64,000 nucleotides of DNA from Amia ocellicauda (Eukaryota > Chordata > Actinopteri > Amiiformes > Amiidae), in the NCBI RefSeq assembly GCF_036373705.1, contig NC_089851.1:58850850-58914849 (forward strand), given 5' to 3'. Of the stretch, positions 24,668 to 33,567 are shown piece after piece. The translations under genes were made by a program, and so were the position numbers. The stretch's first letter is position 1. Every line of letters starts with the position of its first letter. The notes beneath the pieces are model-generated. The model had not been told where the DNA came from, did no database searches, and saw only the letters and a list, made by a program, of their open reading frames with translations.

Positions 24668-25336
24668 ATGAATATTAGCGGTGGTTTTGATAACAGACTT
24701 CAACATCCTTTTTCATGTATTATAGCCGGTCCCTCCAACTCGGGTCAGAGCTATCTTATAAAGAATTTCATAGAAAATGTGGAAGCGACCGTGTCCCAAA
24801 ATCTCGACAACATAGTGTGGTGCTACTCTTGCTGGCAGCCGCTCTACGATGCTTTGGCGGCGAAAATAAAAAATCTGAAATTTGTACAGGGAGTCCCCGA
24901 CTCGCTGTGTGATGATGAGTTGTCAAAAAGTCTAACTAATCTAGTGGTCCTTGATGACCTGATGGAACTGGCCAGTGACAATAGCGAGGTGGAAAATGCC
25001 TTCACAAAGTACACTCATCATCGGAATTTAAGCATTATTTATTTAGTTCAAAATTTATTTTTGCAAGGTAAAAAAAGTCGCACTATTAATTTAAACACTA
25101 ATTATATAATTATTTTTTTAAATCCCAGAGATAAACTACAGGTTACCGTCTTGGCTCGTCAAATGGACCCCAAACAGACAAAGTTCTTTTTGGAGGCTTT
25201 TGAGGACGCTACCAAAAAACCCTACGGGTACTTGCTCGCCGATTTTAAAGCACAAACCCCGGAAGACTTTCGTCTCGGAACAGGTTTGTGCCCTCCAGAT
25301 TGGCCGGCCGTGTATGTGCTAAAGAAAAGGAAATAA
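24668..25336 (+). CDS. Genome-packaging ATPase, full-length frame (copy A)
   Basis: Encodes 222 residues from ATG 24668 with no stop. Walker A is GPSNSGQSYLIKNF, where the conserved Lys of GxxxxGKS is Gln. Walker B is TNLVVLDDLM. Then come a sensor-like NLSIIYLVQNLF and NYIIIFLNPRDK. Length and motif order fit the FtsK/HerA-type packaging ATPase (A32-like) of Polintons, which drives DNA into the capsid. The Lys-to-Gln change is in both copies and should abolish or strongly reduce ATP hydrolysis. A small basic-protein gene begins 6 bp downstream. Confidence 0.8.
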   Translation: MNISGGFDNRLQHPFSCIIAGPSNSGQSYLIKNFIENVEATVSQNLDNIVWCYSCWQPLYDALAAKIKNLKFVQGVPDSLCDDELSKSLTNLVVLDDLMELASDNSEVENAFTKYTHHRNLSIIYLVQNLFLQGKKSRTINLNTNYIIIFLNPRDKLQVTVLARQMDPKQTKFFLEAFEDATKKPYGYLLADFKAQTPEDFRLGTGLCPPDWPAVYVLKKRK

Positions 25337-25342
25337 ATAAGC

Positions 25343-25678
25343 ATGTCTGTTCGGATTAAAAGAAATCTACCACTTTTGCAGATGTTATTTGAGGGGAACC
25401 CGTGGCAGAGGAAAGCTGTGCTGGCCGCGGCCCCTTCGGATTTGATAGAGTCCCTGTGCGAAATAGCTTTAAACATCTTGCGTGGAAACATCCCCCTAAC
25501 CCCTTCTCAACATTCTAAACTCAAAAAACAAAAAGCTGTTATCAAGATCATCGCTAATAAGAAGTATTCTATTAAAAGAAAAAGAAAGAAGATTAATCAA
25601 ACCAGGGGTTTTATTGAACCACTCTTGAGCATAGCTGTGCCTTTCCTTGCCAGTCTTCTGGCTTCGAGCTCGGTTTAG
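25343..25678 (+). CDS. Small basic virion-type protein with hydrophobic C-terminus (copy A)
   Basis: Encodes 111 residues from ATG 25343, just after the ATPase stop. The N-terminal half has a helical segment (SDLIESLCEIALNILRGN). A strongly basic stretch follows (YSIKRKRKKINQ), then a hydrophobic tail (PLLSIAVPFLASLLASS). This arrangement is shared by a conserved small Polinton/adintovirus protein compared with adenovirus core or membrane-active proteins. The role is inferred from position and composition. Copy B differs at Trp/Cys near residue 21 and Arg/Gly near 89. Confidence 0.55.
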   Translation: MSVRIKRNLPLLQMLFEGNPWQRKAVLAAAPSDLIESLCEIALNILRGNIPLTPSQHSKLKKQKAVIKIIANKKYSIKRKRKKINQTRGFIEPLLSIAVPFLASLLASSSV

Positions 25679-25680
25679 TA

Positions 25681-25963
25681 ATGGAACATGCTCGGAAAAT
25701 GTTTTTGGTCCCTCAGGATCAGCTTGAAAAACTGAAAAAAAATGTTGCCGGTCCAGAAACCCTCCAACAAACTGTCGAAAATAACTTGGACTCTGAAATG
25801 AAAGCTATATTAGCCAGGGTTGATTTAAATCAGCATTCCAAACCCCAATTGTATAGTGCCACAATACAACAATATACAGTATCTGGTTCGGCAGGGGGAA
25901 AAAGATTACAACACTTTAACTTTAAACATGGCCTCTCGAGAAAACAGGATTGCGGATGAGGGG
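25681..25963 (+). pseudogene. Putative virion protein gene, 5' part only (copy A)
   Basis: Starts at ATG 25681, two bases after the preceding stop, with MEHARKMFLVPQDQLEKLKK. It is cut off at 25963 by the duplication junction, after which minus-strand LINE sequence begins. The intact-length homologue is in copy B at 55898-56560. Confidence 0.6.
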
Positions 25964-26862
25964 CCCTTGGTTCTTTTCTTCATCATCTCCCACCACTCTA
26001 TGGGAGAATCAAAAAGGTCCTTCAGGGTCCTCCACTCCTCGAGGCATCTGCTAAAGGTCTTAATCACACGAGGGTCATCGAGCAGAGAGGTGTTGAGCTT
26101 CCAGACCCCAGGCCCCGACTCCCGTGTGCTCGGAATGAGCACCTCTGTCGTCAGGAGCCTGTGGTCTGAAAAGAAGACCGCCTCCGAAGACATGGCGGTC
26201 CTCTCCAGTGGCTTGCTGAGGAGGACGAGATCTATCCTGGAGAAGGAGGAGCCAGAAGAACTCACCCAGGTGAACAAGGGGACCAGGTCCCGACCTGCGT
26301 CGCAGAGTTCAAAGTCCTCCACGAACGCAGCGAGGTCCCTGCTGGATCTATCGTTGCGGGGCTTACTCCGGTCTACATCCCTCAGAGCACAGTTGAAATC
26401 ACCTGAAATGATAACTGGCAAGGTGCCGATCAGGAGCGGGCGTAGCTGAGGGAGAAAGAGGACTCTCTCTCTCTGGCTGGTGGGGGCATAGACATTGACC
26501 AGCCTCAATACAGCCCCCTTGTATTTAAAATCGAGGCTGGCCAGTCTGCCCGCCTCTATTACCTTAAATGTTTTTACTGCTAAGAAGGGGTTTTTCAGGA
26601 GTACGGCAATCCCGTCCGCTCGGGACACATTGGACCCCGACCAGAAGGATTCTCCTAGGGTCCAAGTGTCCCGGAGATCTTTATATTCTTTTTGGAACGG
26701 GATGCCGCACTCCTGTAAACAAATAATGTCTGCCTTCATTCCAGCCAGAGAGTTTAAAACATCGGTCCTCTTTTTCACCTCAGCAATGCTCCTCACATTT
26801 ATTGAAATGATAGTTAATGCCATAATGGCTGTGAGGGCAATTACCCGCTCCGTAACAATCAT
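25964..26862 (-). CDS. LINE ORF2, APE endonuclease part, truncated
   Basis: ATG 26862 overlaps the ORF1 stop as ATGA, suggesting termination-reinitiation. Endonuclease motifs are all present: SINVRS, ICLQECG (catalytic Glu), LVNVYAPTS, ISGDFNCAL, FSRIDLVLL and FFSDHRLL (catalytic Asp-His). The LINE-derived part ends at EWWEMMKKRTKG; codons beyond that in the open frame are antisense Polinton. The enzyme nicks the target DNA. The reverse-transcriptase half is separated at 33569-36079. Confidence 0.82.
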
Positions 26863-28244
26863 GTAAAGAAACCTTTCTCTTCCCCACTCCTCTCTTCTCC
26901 CTCACCTAGCTTAGCGCTAGCACCCATCATTTCAATCATTTGCCTCACCGCTTGATCCTCTAGGAAGACTATGGGGGGGGCTCGGCTCCCGCCACCCGGT
27001 AAGGCTGGCAAAACTCCACTGGGCTCAGGGCCCGTGGTGCTGGAGGTTCTCCCTGGTTCCTTTGAGGCCGAGGCCCGACGAACAGATGGCAGGGCAGAGG
27101 CTTTATGTACAACTGGGGAGAAAACTGTGTAGACCCCGCTAGTTGTTCTTTTAACTAATGGTGGGGGAGGGGGTGGTCTCTCCCTTCCCGGCTGTCTGCC
27201 GCCGCAGGCCTCCTCCCCCAGCACCAGTGACCTTACCATCACGTCCCTGATGTCTTTCTGGGAAAGGCCACTGGCGCCGACTCTCGTCTCCTGAGGACCT
27301 GCGGCTCTCCCACTACTGCCGGGAGGGCATACCTGACCCCTCCCCTGGGAGAGTCTCAGTTGTGGGGCAGGAGGAATGTTATTTCTAGGGGGCCTCTCAT
27401 CTACCAGGCTGCCCACTCGGGGCAGTGGAGAAGGCCCACTACTCTCCTCTCCGGAGTCAGAGTGGGGCGTATAGAAATTAGAGGGAGGGGACTCTGGAGC
27501 GGGGGAGGAGCCGGCAGGGGGGGGAGAATCTGCAGAATGGACCCTTTTTTTCATCATACCCCCCCTACCCATGCTCCTCTTCTCTGCCCTCCTTCTCTTC
27601 CCCGCTACCACTGTCCACTCTCCCTCTGCCTCCACTTCTGACCCAGAGTCAGAGAGGGAGCCTATGAGGCTCCTGAGGATTGTTTCCTCTCTACCCCCAT
27701 CTTGGGGTATCACCTTTGGAGGAGCCTCCGCTTGATTTTCTCTCTCTCCACCACCCCCGAGGGCCCACGCCCTATTTGCATAGGAGGAGGGACAATTCCT
27801 AAAGAGGTGCCCTCCCCCACCGCACAGGTTGCAGGCCCTCTCCTGCTTGCAGGCCCTGGTCTGATGTTCTCCGCCGCAGACCTTGCACTTGACAACAGTA
27901 CAGGCTGCGGCTAAATGACCCAGGGCCCCGCAGTTCCTACATAATTTGGGCATGCCATGATAAAAGACAAACCCCCTATTTGCTCCTAAAACCACGGTGC
28001 TTGGCAGGTGGCGTACTCCGCCGATGGCGGCCACTTCCACCTGCAGGCGCACCTGCCACCGCCGAGCACCGGTCCAGACCCCATCCTCATCATTAACTCT
28101 CCTGCTTTCTGACAGGATCTCACAGTGTCTCCTCAGCCATACTTCTACATCGTACTCTGCCACTGCTTCGTTATAAAACTGAATTGTTACAATTTTAATT
28201 TCTCTATCTGTCAGGGCGTCGACCACAAAGTCATTCAGGGGCAT
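26859..28244 (-). CDS. LINE ORF1, three zinc knuckles
   Basis: Open from ATG 28244 (MPLNDFVVDALTD) to TGA at 26859-26861, about 461 codons; an upstream in-frame ATG at 28295 lies within the tRNA-like sequence and is less likely. Three tandem zinc knuckles are visible: CRNCGALGHLAAAC, CKVCGGEHQTRAC and CNLCGGGGHLFRNC. A long Pro/Ser/Gly-rich, low-complexity region follows. ORF1 would bind the LINE transcript. There is no stop or frameshift over about 1.4 kb, so this insertion is recent compared with the LINE at 7303. Confidence 0.8.
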   Translation of the reverse strand: MPLNDFVVDALTDREIKIVTIQFYNEAVAEYDVEVWLRRHCEILSESRRVNDEDGVWTGARRWQVRLQVEVAAIGGVRHLPSTVVLGANRGFVFYHGMPKLCRNCGALGHLAAACTVVKCKVCGGEHQTRACKQERACNLCGGGGHLFRNCPSSYANRAWALGGGGERENQAEAPPKVIPQDGGREETILRSLIGSLSDSGSEVEAEGEWTVVAGKRRRAEKRSMGRGGMMKKRVHSADSPPPAGSSPAPESPPSNFYTPHSDSGEESSGPSPLPRVGSLVDERPPRNNIPPAPQLRLSQGRGQVCPPGSSGRAAGPQETRVGASGLSQKDIRDVMVRSLVLGEEACGGRQPGRERPPPPPPLVKRTTSGVYTVFSPVVHKASALPSVRRASASKEPGRTSSTTGPEPSGVLPALPGGGSRAPPIVFLEDQAVRQMIEMMGASAKLGEGEERSGEEKGFFT

Positions 28245-28269
28245 GCTGTCTTTTTTTTCCCTATACAGG

Positions 28270-28353
28270 TTCCAAAAAGCAGGAATCAAACCCATGCCTC
28301 TAGGGGAAACTACAACCTAACCACAGCACCTTCGACCACTTGGCCATCCTGAC
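28270..28353 (-). tRNA. tRNA-Leu-like sequence, probably a pseudogene
   Basis: On the minus strand it begins GTCAGGATGGCCAAGTGG, as vertebrate tRNA-Leu does, has a long variable arm region and a T-arm with GGGTTTGATTC. The anticodon loop reads GTTAGGT (anticodon TAG). The 3' acceptor strand does not pair well with the 5' strand. It abuts the 5' end of the minus-strand LINE, which may have inserted at its 3' end. Confidence 0.55.
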
Positions 28354-28529
28354 CACCCGGGAGGGTGCTAGCAAAATAAATAGCAGTCAAGGACTGCCTT
28401 CCGGAGCTTGAGCTGACTGAAGGACACTCACAATGTGGAATAAAGCAGGCAGGGGAGGCAGCGATGCTGCCCTCAACTTTTAGAACTGGAAAAAGACGTG
28501 GCGGAAGATATGGGGGCTGCAAGGGCAGC

Positions 28530-28601
28530 TCCTCATTAGAATAGCGTTGAGTATCCCTGCCTGTCATGCGGGAGACTGGGGTTTGATTTCCCGATAGCAG
28601 G
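28530..28601 (+). tRNA. tRNA-Asp(GTC)-like, probably a pseudogene
   Basis: tcctcattagaatagc, anticodon arm cctgtcatgcgg (GTC) and T-arm ggggtttgatttccc follow tRNA-Asp with several changes. The acceptor stem is mismatched at the 3' side (gatagcagg). Confidence 0.6.
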
Positions 28602-28870
28602 CTCCTTCTCTGGTTTTGCTTCCCACACCTAGGGGGGGAAGCCTACACAAAGGACTTGGGAACAAGAAAGACATGTCACCCCAATGACCAGAGAAAGGAG
28701 GAAGAGCAAGAGCAACACAATAATTCCAATAGATTCCAATCTCTATATGTAGATTTATATATTATAAAGTCATAGAGCGAGAGAGAGAGATTGCAAGAAA
28801 ATGTGTGAGAGAAACAGATTTTACGAATGGGGGCCAACAAGCCATAGGGGGGCTGGCACTATTCTTTGGC

Positions 28871-28930
28871 GTCACAGTCAGCAGGATTCAAACCTGCATG
28901 GGGAGACTTCAATGGATAACTAGTCCATAG
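28871..28930 (-). tRNA. tRNA-Ser-like fragment
   Basis: On the minus strand, gctatggactagttatccat, gtctccccatgcagg and tttgaatcctgctgactg match the anticodon arm, variable arm and T-arm of tRNA-Ser. The anticodon position reads AGT rather than a serine codon partner, and the 5' third is missing. A pseudogene fragment. Confidence 0.45.
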
Positions 28931-29125
28931 CGGGGGATGTGGAGAAGCAGGTGTATCCCGATGAGGAAGGGACAGGGAGAAGATCGCTTTACAGATCAAG
29001 AAGGATATAGGATTAAAAGCGTCTGCTAAACCTACTTAAAATGATGGACGGGGGTGCTTGACTTATTTTTTTCTGCTGTCTGTTTTCTTTGTGTGTGTTA
29101 CTCACTCTACTTCTATAATGGACAC

Positions 29126-30345
29126 AATTAAAGTATGAATGGATGCGTTAAAGAGAGCGGCTGTGTTTTAGTATGTCAAGCAGAAATGCCTGTCCGTGAT
29201 CTTTTTAGATGCAGATGCACACAGAGCACGCTAGAGGGGGAGTGGGTCAGGAATTGGAAAGGCGAGATTTGTTTTAGTCATGGGTCAAGACAGAGTGCAG
29301 GAGTTACAGTTTTATTTTCAGGGCATTTTAGATTAGTTTCTGTTTTAATGACTGAGGTGGTGGAAGGACGCCTGCTTGTTGTCAAGGCAGTAGTTGAGAG
29401 ACGATTGTTTGTTTTTATAAATGTATATGCACCAACAAATGGCAGGGAGAGAGCGGGGGGTTTAAAACAGCTTGACAATGACAATTATTGATTTTAATTG
29501 CACCCTGCATGACAAACTTGACAGGAACCACACTGAGCCGCACTCCCAGTCTGCCAGGGAGATGAGGGGGCTGCAGGAGAGGCATGACCTGCAGGATGTG
29601 TGGAGGAGTTTGTATGGGGCAGAAAGGCAGTATAGCTGGTCGGAGGTGCGGGAGGACACTCTCTCCCTATCCAGGCTTGATCAGATTTACACTGTACTCC
29701 AGTGAGGTGGATGAGCCTCAGACCAACATGCAGCATCTCCTTGGAGACCTGCCGCAGGTGCCGGAGGAGAAGCAGGCTGGGCTGGAGGGGGAGCTCACCC
29801 TGCAGGAGCTTACTGCTGCTCTTCATGGGTTGAGTACAAGGAAGGCCCAGGGCATTGATGGACTGCCAGTTGAGTTTTATAGCACCTTCTGGGGTCTGCT
29901 GGGGACTGACCTGCTGGCAGTGATGCAGAAGAGCATCCAGCAAGGGGCGCTGCAAGTGAGCTGCAGGCGTGCCCTCGTGGCACTGTTGCCCAAGAAGGAT
30001 GACCTGTGCTAGAACTGAAGCTCCTCTCCAGAGTGATGGCCTGATCCATCTGATCCACCCTGACCAGTCCTACGGTGTGCCTGGTAGGTCCATACAGGAC
30101 AACATCCTGTTCATTAGGCACATCATGGAGGTCTCCAGGCTGTTGGGGTTAAAGACTGGTCTCATTGCGCTGGACCAGGAAAAGGCTTTTGACCGGGTTG
30201 AGCACCAGTACCTGTGGCGGATGATGGAGGCTTTTGGGTTCAGCCCTGTTTTCATAGCCATGACCAGGGTGCTCTATGGTGACACTCAAAACATATTGAA
30301 AATCAATGTTGGCTTGAGCGCCCCCTTCAGGGTGTACAGTAGCAT
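29126..30345 (+). mobile_element. Third LINE fragment (L1-Tx1-type), internally deleted
   Basis: Endonuclease pieces (VFINVYAPTNGRERA, then IDFNCTLHDK) are followed, after loss of the linker region, by reverse transcriptase motifs GIDGLPVEFYSTFW, LIALDQEKAFDRVEHQY and a short remainder to about 30345. The palm motif with the catalytic Asp pair is missing. Motif wording is close to the LINE at 7303, so it is a related older insertion. Its 3' side runs into a duplicated 130-bp unit containing (catc)n. Confidence 0.7.
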
Positions 30346-30606
30346 AGCAGCAGATCACGGACCACTGTCAATCAGATGCTTGCCTTGCCATCCATCCATC
30401 CATCTATCTATCTATCTATGACTCTCGATATCTAAGTCTCTTGCTTGCTATCGCTCCCCCAATGGTCAGTAGCATAGTAGCATAACAGCAGATCACGGAC
30501 CACTGTCAATCAGATGCTTGCCTTGCCGTCCATCCATCTATTTATCTATCTATCTATGACTCTCGATATCCAACTCTCTTGCTTGCTATCGCTCCCCCAA
30601 TGGTCA
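30338..30606 (+). repeat. Tandem duplication of about 130 bp with (CATC)n/(TATC)n core
   Basis: The unit agtagcatagcagcagatc...cccccaatggtc occurs at 30338-30467 and again at 30468-30606 with small changes. Each copy carries ccatccatc then tatctatcta runs. Confidence 0.85.
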
Positions 30607-30706
30607 CGTATGTTGCATTCTATGACAAACAAAATCATGTGCTGGAAATGATTTCTGGCAACTGTGAAGGAACTGCACGACTGCTGCAACCACAACACCT
30701 CCGTCT

Positions 30707-30780
30707 GTCTCTGTGGTGCAATCGGTCAGCGCGTTCGGCTGTTAACCGAAAGGATGGTGGTTTGAATCCACCCAGGGACG
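30707..30780 (+). tRNA. tRNA-Asn(GTT)
   Basis: 74 nt. The acceptor strands GTCTCTG and CAGGGAC pair, the D-arm contains gcaatcggtcagcgc, the anticodon arm is ttcggctgttaaccgaa (GTT) and the T-arm ggtggtttgaatccacc. All stems form. The T-loop has ttgaatc instead of the usual ttcgaat-type, a mild departure. Probably a functional gene or a recent copy. Confidence 0.8.
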
Positions 30781-30833
30781 GCCCACTTTTCCCCCCGCCC
30801 CTTGTTATTGTTTCTACTTCTGGCGGTAAACTA

Positions 30834-30907
30834 AGGCAATGCTGGGAGTTGAACCCAGGGTTTCCTGTTTACAAGACAGGTGCTTTGACCAACAAAGCCA
30901 CGGTGCC
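30834..30907 (-). tRNA. tRNA-Thr(TGT)-like
   Basis: On the minus strand it starts GGCACCGTGGCTTTGTTGG, with anticodon arm CCTGTCTTGTAAACAGG (TGT) and T-arm CTGGGTTCAACTCCCAG. The acceptor 3' strand CATTGCC mismatches CACCG at two positions, so it may be a pseudogene. It lies 54 bp from the tRNA-Asn gene, in the opposite orientation. Confidence 0.65.
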
Positions 30908-30948
30908 AGGACTCTCCCATTCCCCAGTGCCTACACTCAGGCGTAAGG

Positions 30949-31046
30949 AACAAAACAAAACAAAACAAAACAAAACAAAACAAAACAAAACAAAACAAAA
31001 CAAAACAAAACAAAACAAAACAAAACAAAACAAAACAAAACAAAAC

Positions 31047-31076
<30 letters not shown>
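30949..31076 (+). repeat. (AAAAC)n pentanucleotide microsatellite
   Basis: About 25 uninterrupted caaaa units. The long reverse-strand Phe/Val/Leu/Cys frames over it are artefacts of the repeat. Confidence 0.97.
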
Positions 31077-31077
<1 letters not shown>

Positions 31078-31379
31078 CTGGATGCAGGCTGCAACAAAGG
31101 AAGCACACAGAGGTGAAAACGTAAGGTTGACGGGAGCAACAAGCTGCGGCAATGGGAATTGGACGTTGGCCGTTAGGTGCGCGTAGCACGTGTCCTTTGG
31201 GTTCTGGTTTTTCTTTACAAACCGGCGTCTGTCCAGTTGGCTTTCCGGTTCATTACGTCCTCTGATGGCTTTACGATAAGCCTATCTTGCTAAAATTGAT
31301 GGTCGACGAAGCGGAAGCGCAAGCTTCGCAAGGGGCACACAACGCCCGCCTAAGGCACCGCTGGGATTTGAGCACTGAG
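31077..31379. other. Unassigned sequence before the array
   Basis: No gene recognised. The last 10-15 bases (ttgagcactgagagc) are already array-like. Confidence 0.4.
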
Positions 31380-31704
31380 AGCATGGTTCAGCAGGCCCGC
31401 AAACAACTGAAAAGAATGTCTCTCCTTTGGTGCAGCTCAGGTGTACAGGTTCAACACAGGTCTCCATAACAAGCCGGCAAACCACATTTCGTGCTCCTAC
31501 TCCTCCTCAACAACAACAACGAACTTGTAAAATACACATTTTCTTTAAAGAAAACAAAACACACAGATGACAGTCTGATTTCCCATCAGCTATACAGGCA
31601 ACAGTATCTGAGGTCGATAGCCCTCCCTTGTGCAGAGGAGCACAGAAGCCAGCCTTCAAGAGCAAACGAGGGAACACTTCAGTGACTGAAAAGTAGTGCC
31701 AAGT

Positions 31705-31776
31705 GGGCTCATCCTGGAGTTGAACCCAAGGCCTCTCACACCCTCAGCAAGAATCATACCCCTAGACCAACGAGCC
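31705..31776 (-). tRNA. tRNA-Pro-like 1 (AGG, variant loop)
   Basis: 72 nt with a proline-type acceptor and D-arm. The anticodon loop is TGAGGGT, so position 33 is G where U is near universal. One acceptor change (GATGAGCCC). Probably a pseudogene. Confidence 0.6.
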
Positions 31777-32244
31777 AAGTTAACAGACAGTGTCGCAGTT
31801 TCTGCTGGGCAAGCGTGTAACTGCTTGGGGCAGACCGGGAGACCTACGCTCACTGACTGATAGCATGGACTGTAGCGCTGACGTGTCTTTCCAGAACGGT
31901 AACCGTATCCCCAGTGAGACAGCACTTAGAGCATGGTTCAGCAGGCCCGCAAACAACTGAAAAGAATGCCTCTCCTTTGGTGCAGCTCAGGTGTACAGGT
32001 TCAACAAAGGTCTCCATAACAAGCCGGCAAACCACATTTCGTGCTCCTCCTCCTCCTCAACAACAACAACGAACTTGTAAAATACACATTTTCTTTAAAG
32101 AAAACAAAACACACAGATGAAAGTCTGATTTCCCATCACCTACACAGCCAACAGTATCTGAGGTTGAAAGACCTCCCTGGTGCAAAGGAACCCAGAAGCC
32201 AACCGTCAAGAGAGAACGAACAAACAGTTCAGTGACTGCAAAGC

Positions 32245-32316
32245 GGGCTCGTCCGGGAGTTGAACCCGGGACCTCTCGCACCCTTCGCAAGAATCATACC
32301 CCTAGACCAACAAGCC
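32245..32316 (-). tRNA. tRNA-Pro-like 2 (AGG, variant loop)
   Basis: 72 nt. T-arm CCCGGGTTCAACTCCCGGG is standard. The anticodon loop GAAGGGT has A at position 33. Acceptor begins GGCTTGT (a G-U pair). Confidence 0.6.
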
Positions 32317-32784
32317 AAGTTAACAGACAGTGTCGCAGTTTCTGCTGGGCAAGCGTGTAACTGCTTGGGGCAGACCGGGAGACCTACGCTCACTGACTGA
32401 TAGCATGGACTGTAGCGCTGAAGTGTCTTTCCAGAACGGTAACCGTATCCCCAGTGAGACAGCACTGAGAGCATGGTTCAGCAGGCCCGCAAACAACTGA
32501 AAAGAATGCCTCTCCTTTGGTGCAGCTCAGGTGTACAGGTTCAACAAAGGTCTCCATAACAAGCCGGCAAACCACATTTCGTGCTCCTCCTCCTCCTCAA
32601 CAACAACAACGAACTTGTAAAATACACATTTTCTTTAAAGAAAACAAAACACACAGATGACAGTCTGATTTCCCATCACCTACACAGCCAACAGTATCTG
32701 AGGTTGAAAGACCTCCCTGGTGCAAAGGAACCCAGAAGCCAACCGTCGAGAGAGAACAAACAAACAGTTCAGTGACTGCAAAGC

Positions 32785-32856
32785 GGGCTCGTCCGGGAGT
32801 TGAACCCGGGACCTCTCGCACCCTTCGCAAGAATCATACCCCTAGACCAACAAGCC
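32785..32856 (-). tRNA. tRNA-Pro-like 3 (AGG, variant loop)
   Basis: Same sequence as number 2, in the next, nearly identical unit. Confidence 0.6.
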
Positions 32857-33373
32857 AAGTTAACAGACAGTGTCGCAGTTTCTGCTGGGCAAGCGTGTAA
32901 CTGCTTGGGGCAGACCGGGAGACCTACGCTCACTGACTGATAGCATGGACTGTAGCGCTGAAGTGTCTTTCCAGAACGGTAACCGTATCCCCAGTGAGAC
33001 AGCACTGAGAGCATGGTTCAGCAGGCCCGCAAACAACTGAAAAGAATGCCTCTCCTTTGGTGCAGCTCAGGAGTACACGTTCAGCAAAGGTCTCCATAAC
33101 AAGCCGACAAACCACATTTCGTCCTCCACCTCCTCAACAACACACTACATGTCCTCCTCCTCCTCAACAACAACAACAACAACAACAACGAACTTGTAAA
33201 ATACACATTTTCTTTAAAGAAAACAAAACACACAGATGACAGTCTGATTTCCCATCAGCTATACAGGCAACAGTATCTGAGGTCAATAGCCCTCCCTTGT
33301 GCAGAGGAGCACAGAAGCCAGCCTTCAAGAGCAAACGAGGGAACACTTCAGTGACTGCAAAGTGGGGCCAAGT

Positions 33374-33445
33374 GGGCTCGTCCTGGAGTTGAACCCAGGG
33401 CCTCTCACACCCTCAGCAAGAATCATACCCCTAGACCAACGAGCC
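33374..33445 (-). tRNA. tRNA-Pro-like 4 (AGG, variant loop)
   Basis: Anticodon loop TGAGGGT (G33). The T-stem has a compensatory pair change (CCTGG with CCAGG instead of CCCGG with CCGGG), so pairing is kept. Confidence 0.6.
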
Positions 33446-33567
33446 AAGTTAACAGACAGTGTCGCAGTTTCTGCTGGGCAAGTGTGTAACTGCTTGGGGC
33501 AGACCGGGAGACCTACGCTCACTGACTGATAGCATGGATTGTAGCGCTGACGAGTCTTTCCAGAACG

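Larger units (their letters stand above)
9473..25963 (+). repeat. Large segmental duplication, copy A (16.49 kb)
   Basis: This interval recurs in the same orientation at 39705-56180. Single-base differences run at about 3-5 per kb where I compared them. The left edge is inside LINE ORF2 and the right edge inside a Polinton gene. Length differences are few: a TATC-repeat contraction in B and a 20-bp deletion in A within PolB. Element order inside is LINE 3' part, Tc1 with MITE, LTR/gag, Polinton left half. Confidence 0.95.
18179..25963 (+). mobile_element. Polinton/Maverick (adintovirus-like) element, copy A, right half missing
   Basis: It starts with AG at 18179 directly after retroviral gag sequence and carries the left terminal repeat, a spliced small gene, PolB remnants, packaging ATPase, a basic protein and the start of a virion-protein gene. 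It ends at 25963, where LINE sequence begins. The right half, with integrase and capsid genes, is present only in copy B. Confidence 0.85.
25964..28268 (-). mobile_element. Young LINE, 5' half (ORF1 + endonuclease), minus strand
   Basis: It contains an open ORF1 and an open endonuclease domain overlapping at ATGA. The element is cut after EWWEMMKKRTKG at the Polinton junction. Its continuation, within a few codons, is on the plus strand at 33568. The 5' boundary is at about 28250-28270, against a tRNA-Leu-like sequence. Confidence 0.8.
28354..29125. other. Non-coding stretch of tRNA island
   Basis: Apart from the Asp-like and Ser-like sequences only short (ga)n runs (about 28766-28783) are seen. 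No protein gene. Confidence 0.4.
31380..33567. repeat. tRNA-Pro tandem array, first block (four units)
   Basis: Each unit of about 540-550 bp begins near gcatggttcagcaggcccgc (31380, 31930, 32470, 33010) and includes a cctcctcctc/(aac)n tract, the motif ttctttaaagaaaacaaaac, and one tRNA-Pro-like sequence on the minus strand. Units two and three are nearly identical. A LINE fragment starting at 33568 interrupts the array, which resumes at 36633. Confidence 0.92.

Noticed and set aside
25906-25963. Last about 18 codons of the minus-strand endonuclease frame
   Set aside because: They lie beyond the junction and are antisense Polinton sequence, not LINE.
30831-31189. Long Phe/Val/Leu/Cys-rich minus-strand frames
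   Set aside because: Direct translation of the (AAAAC)n microsatellite.
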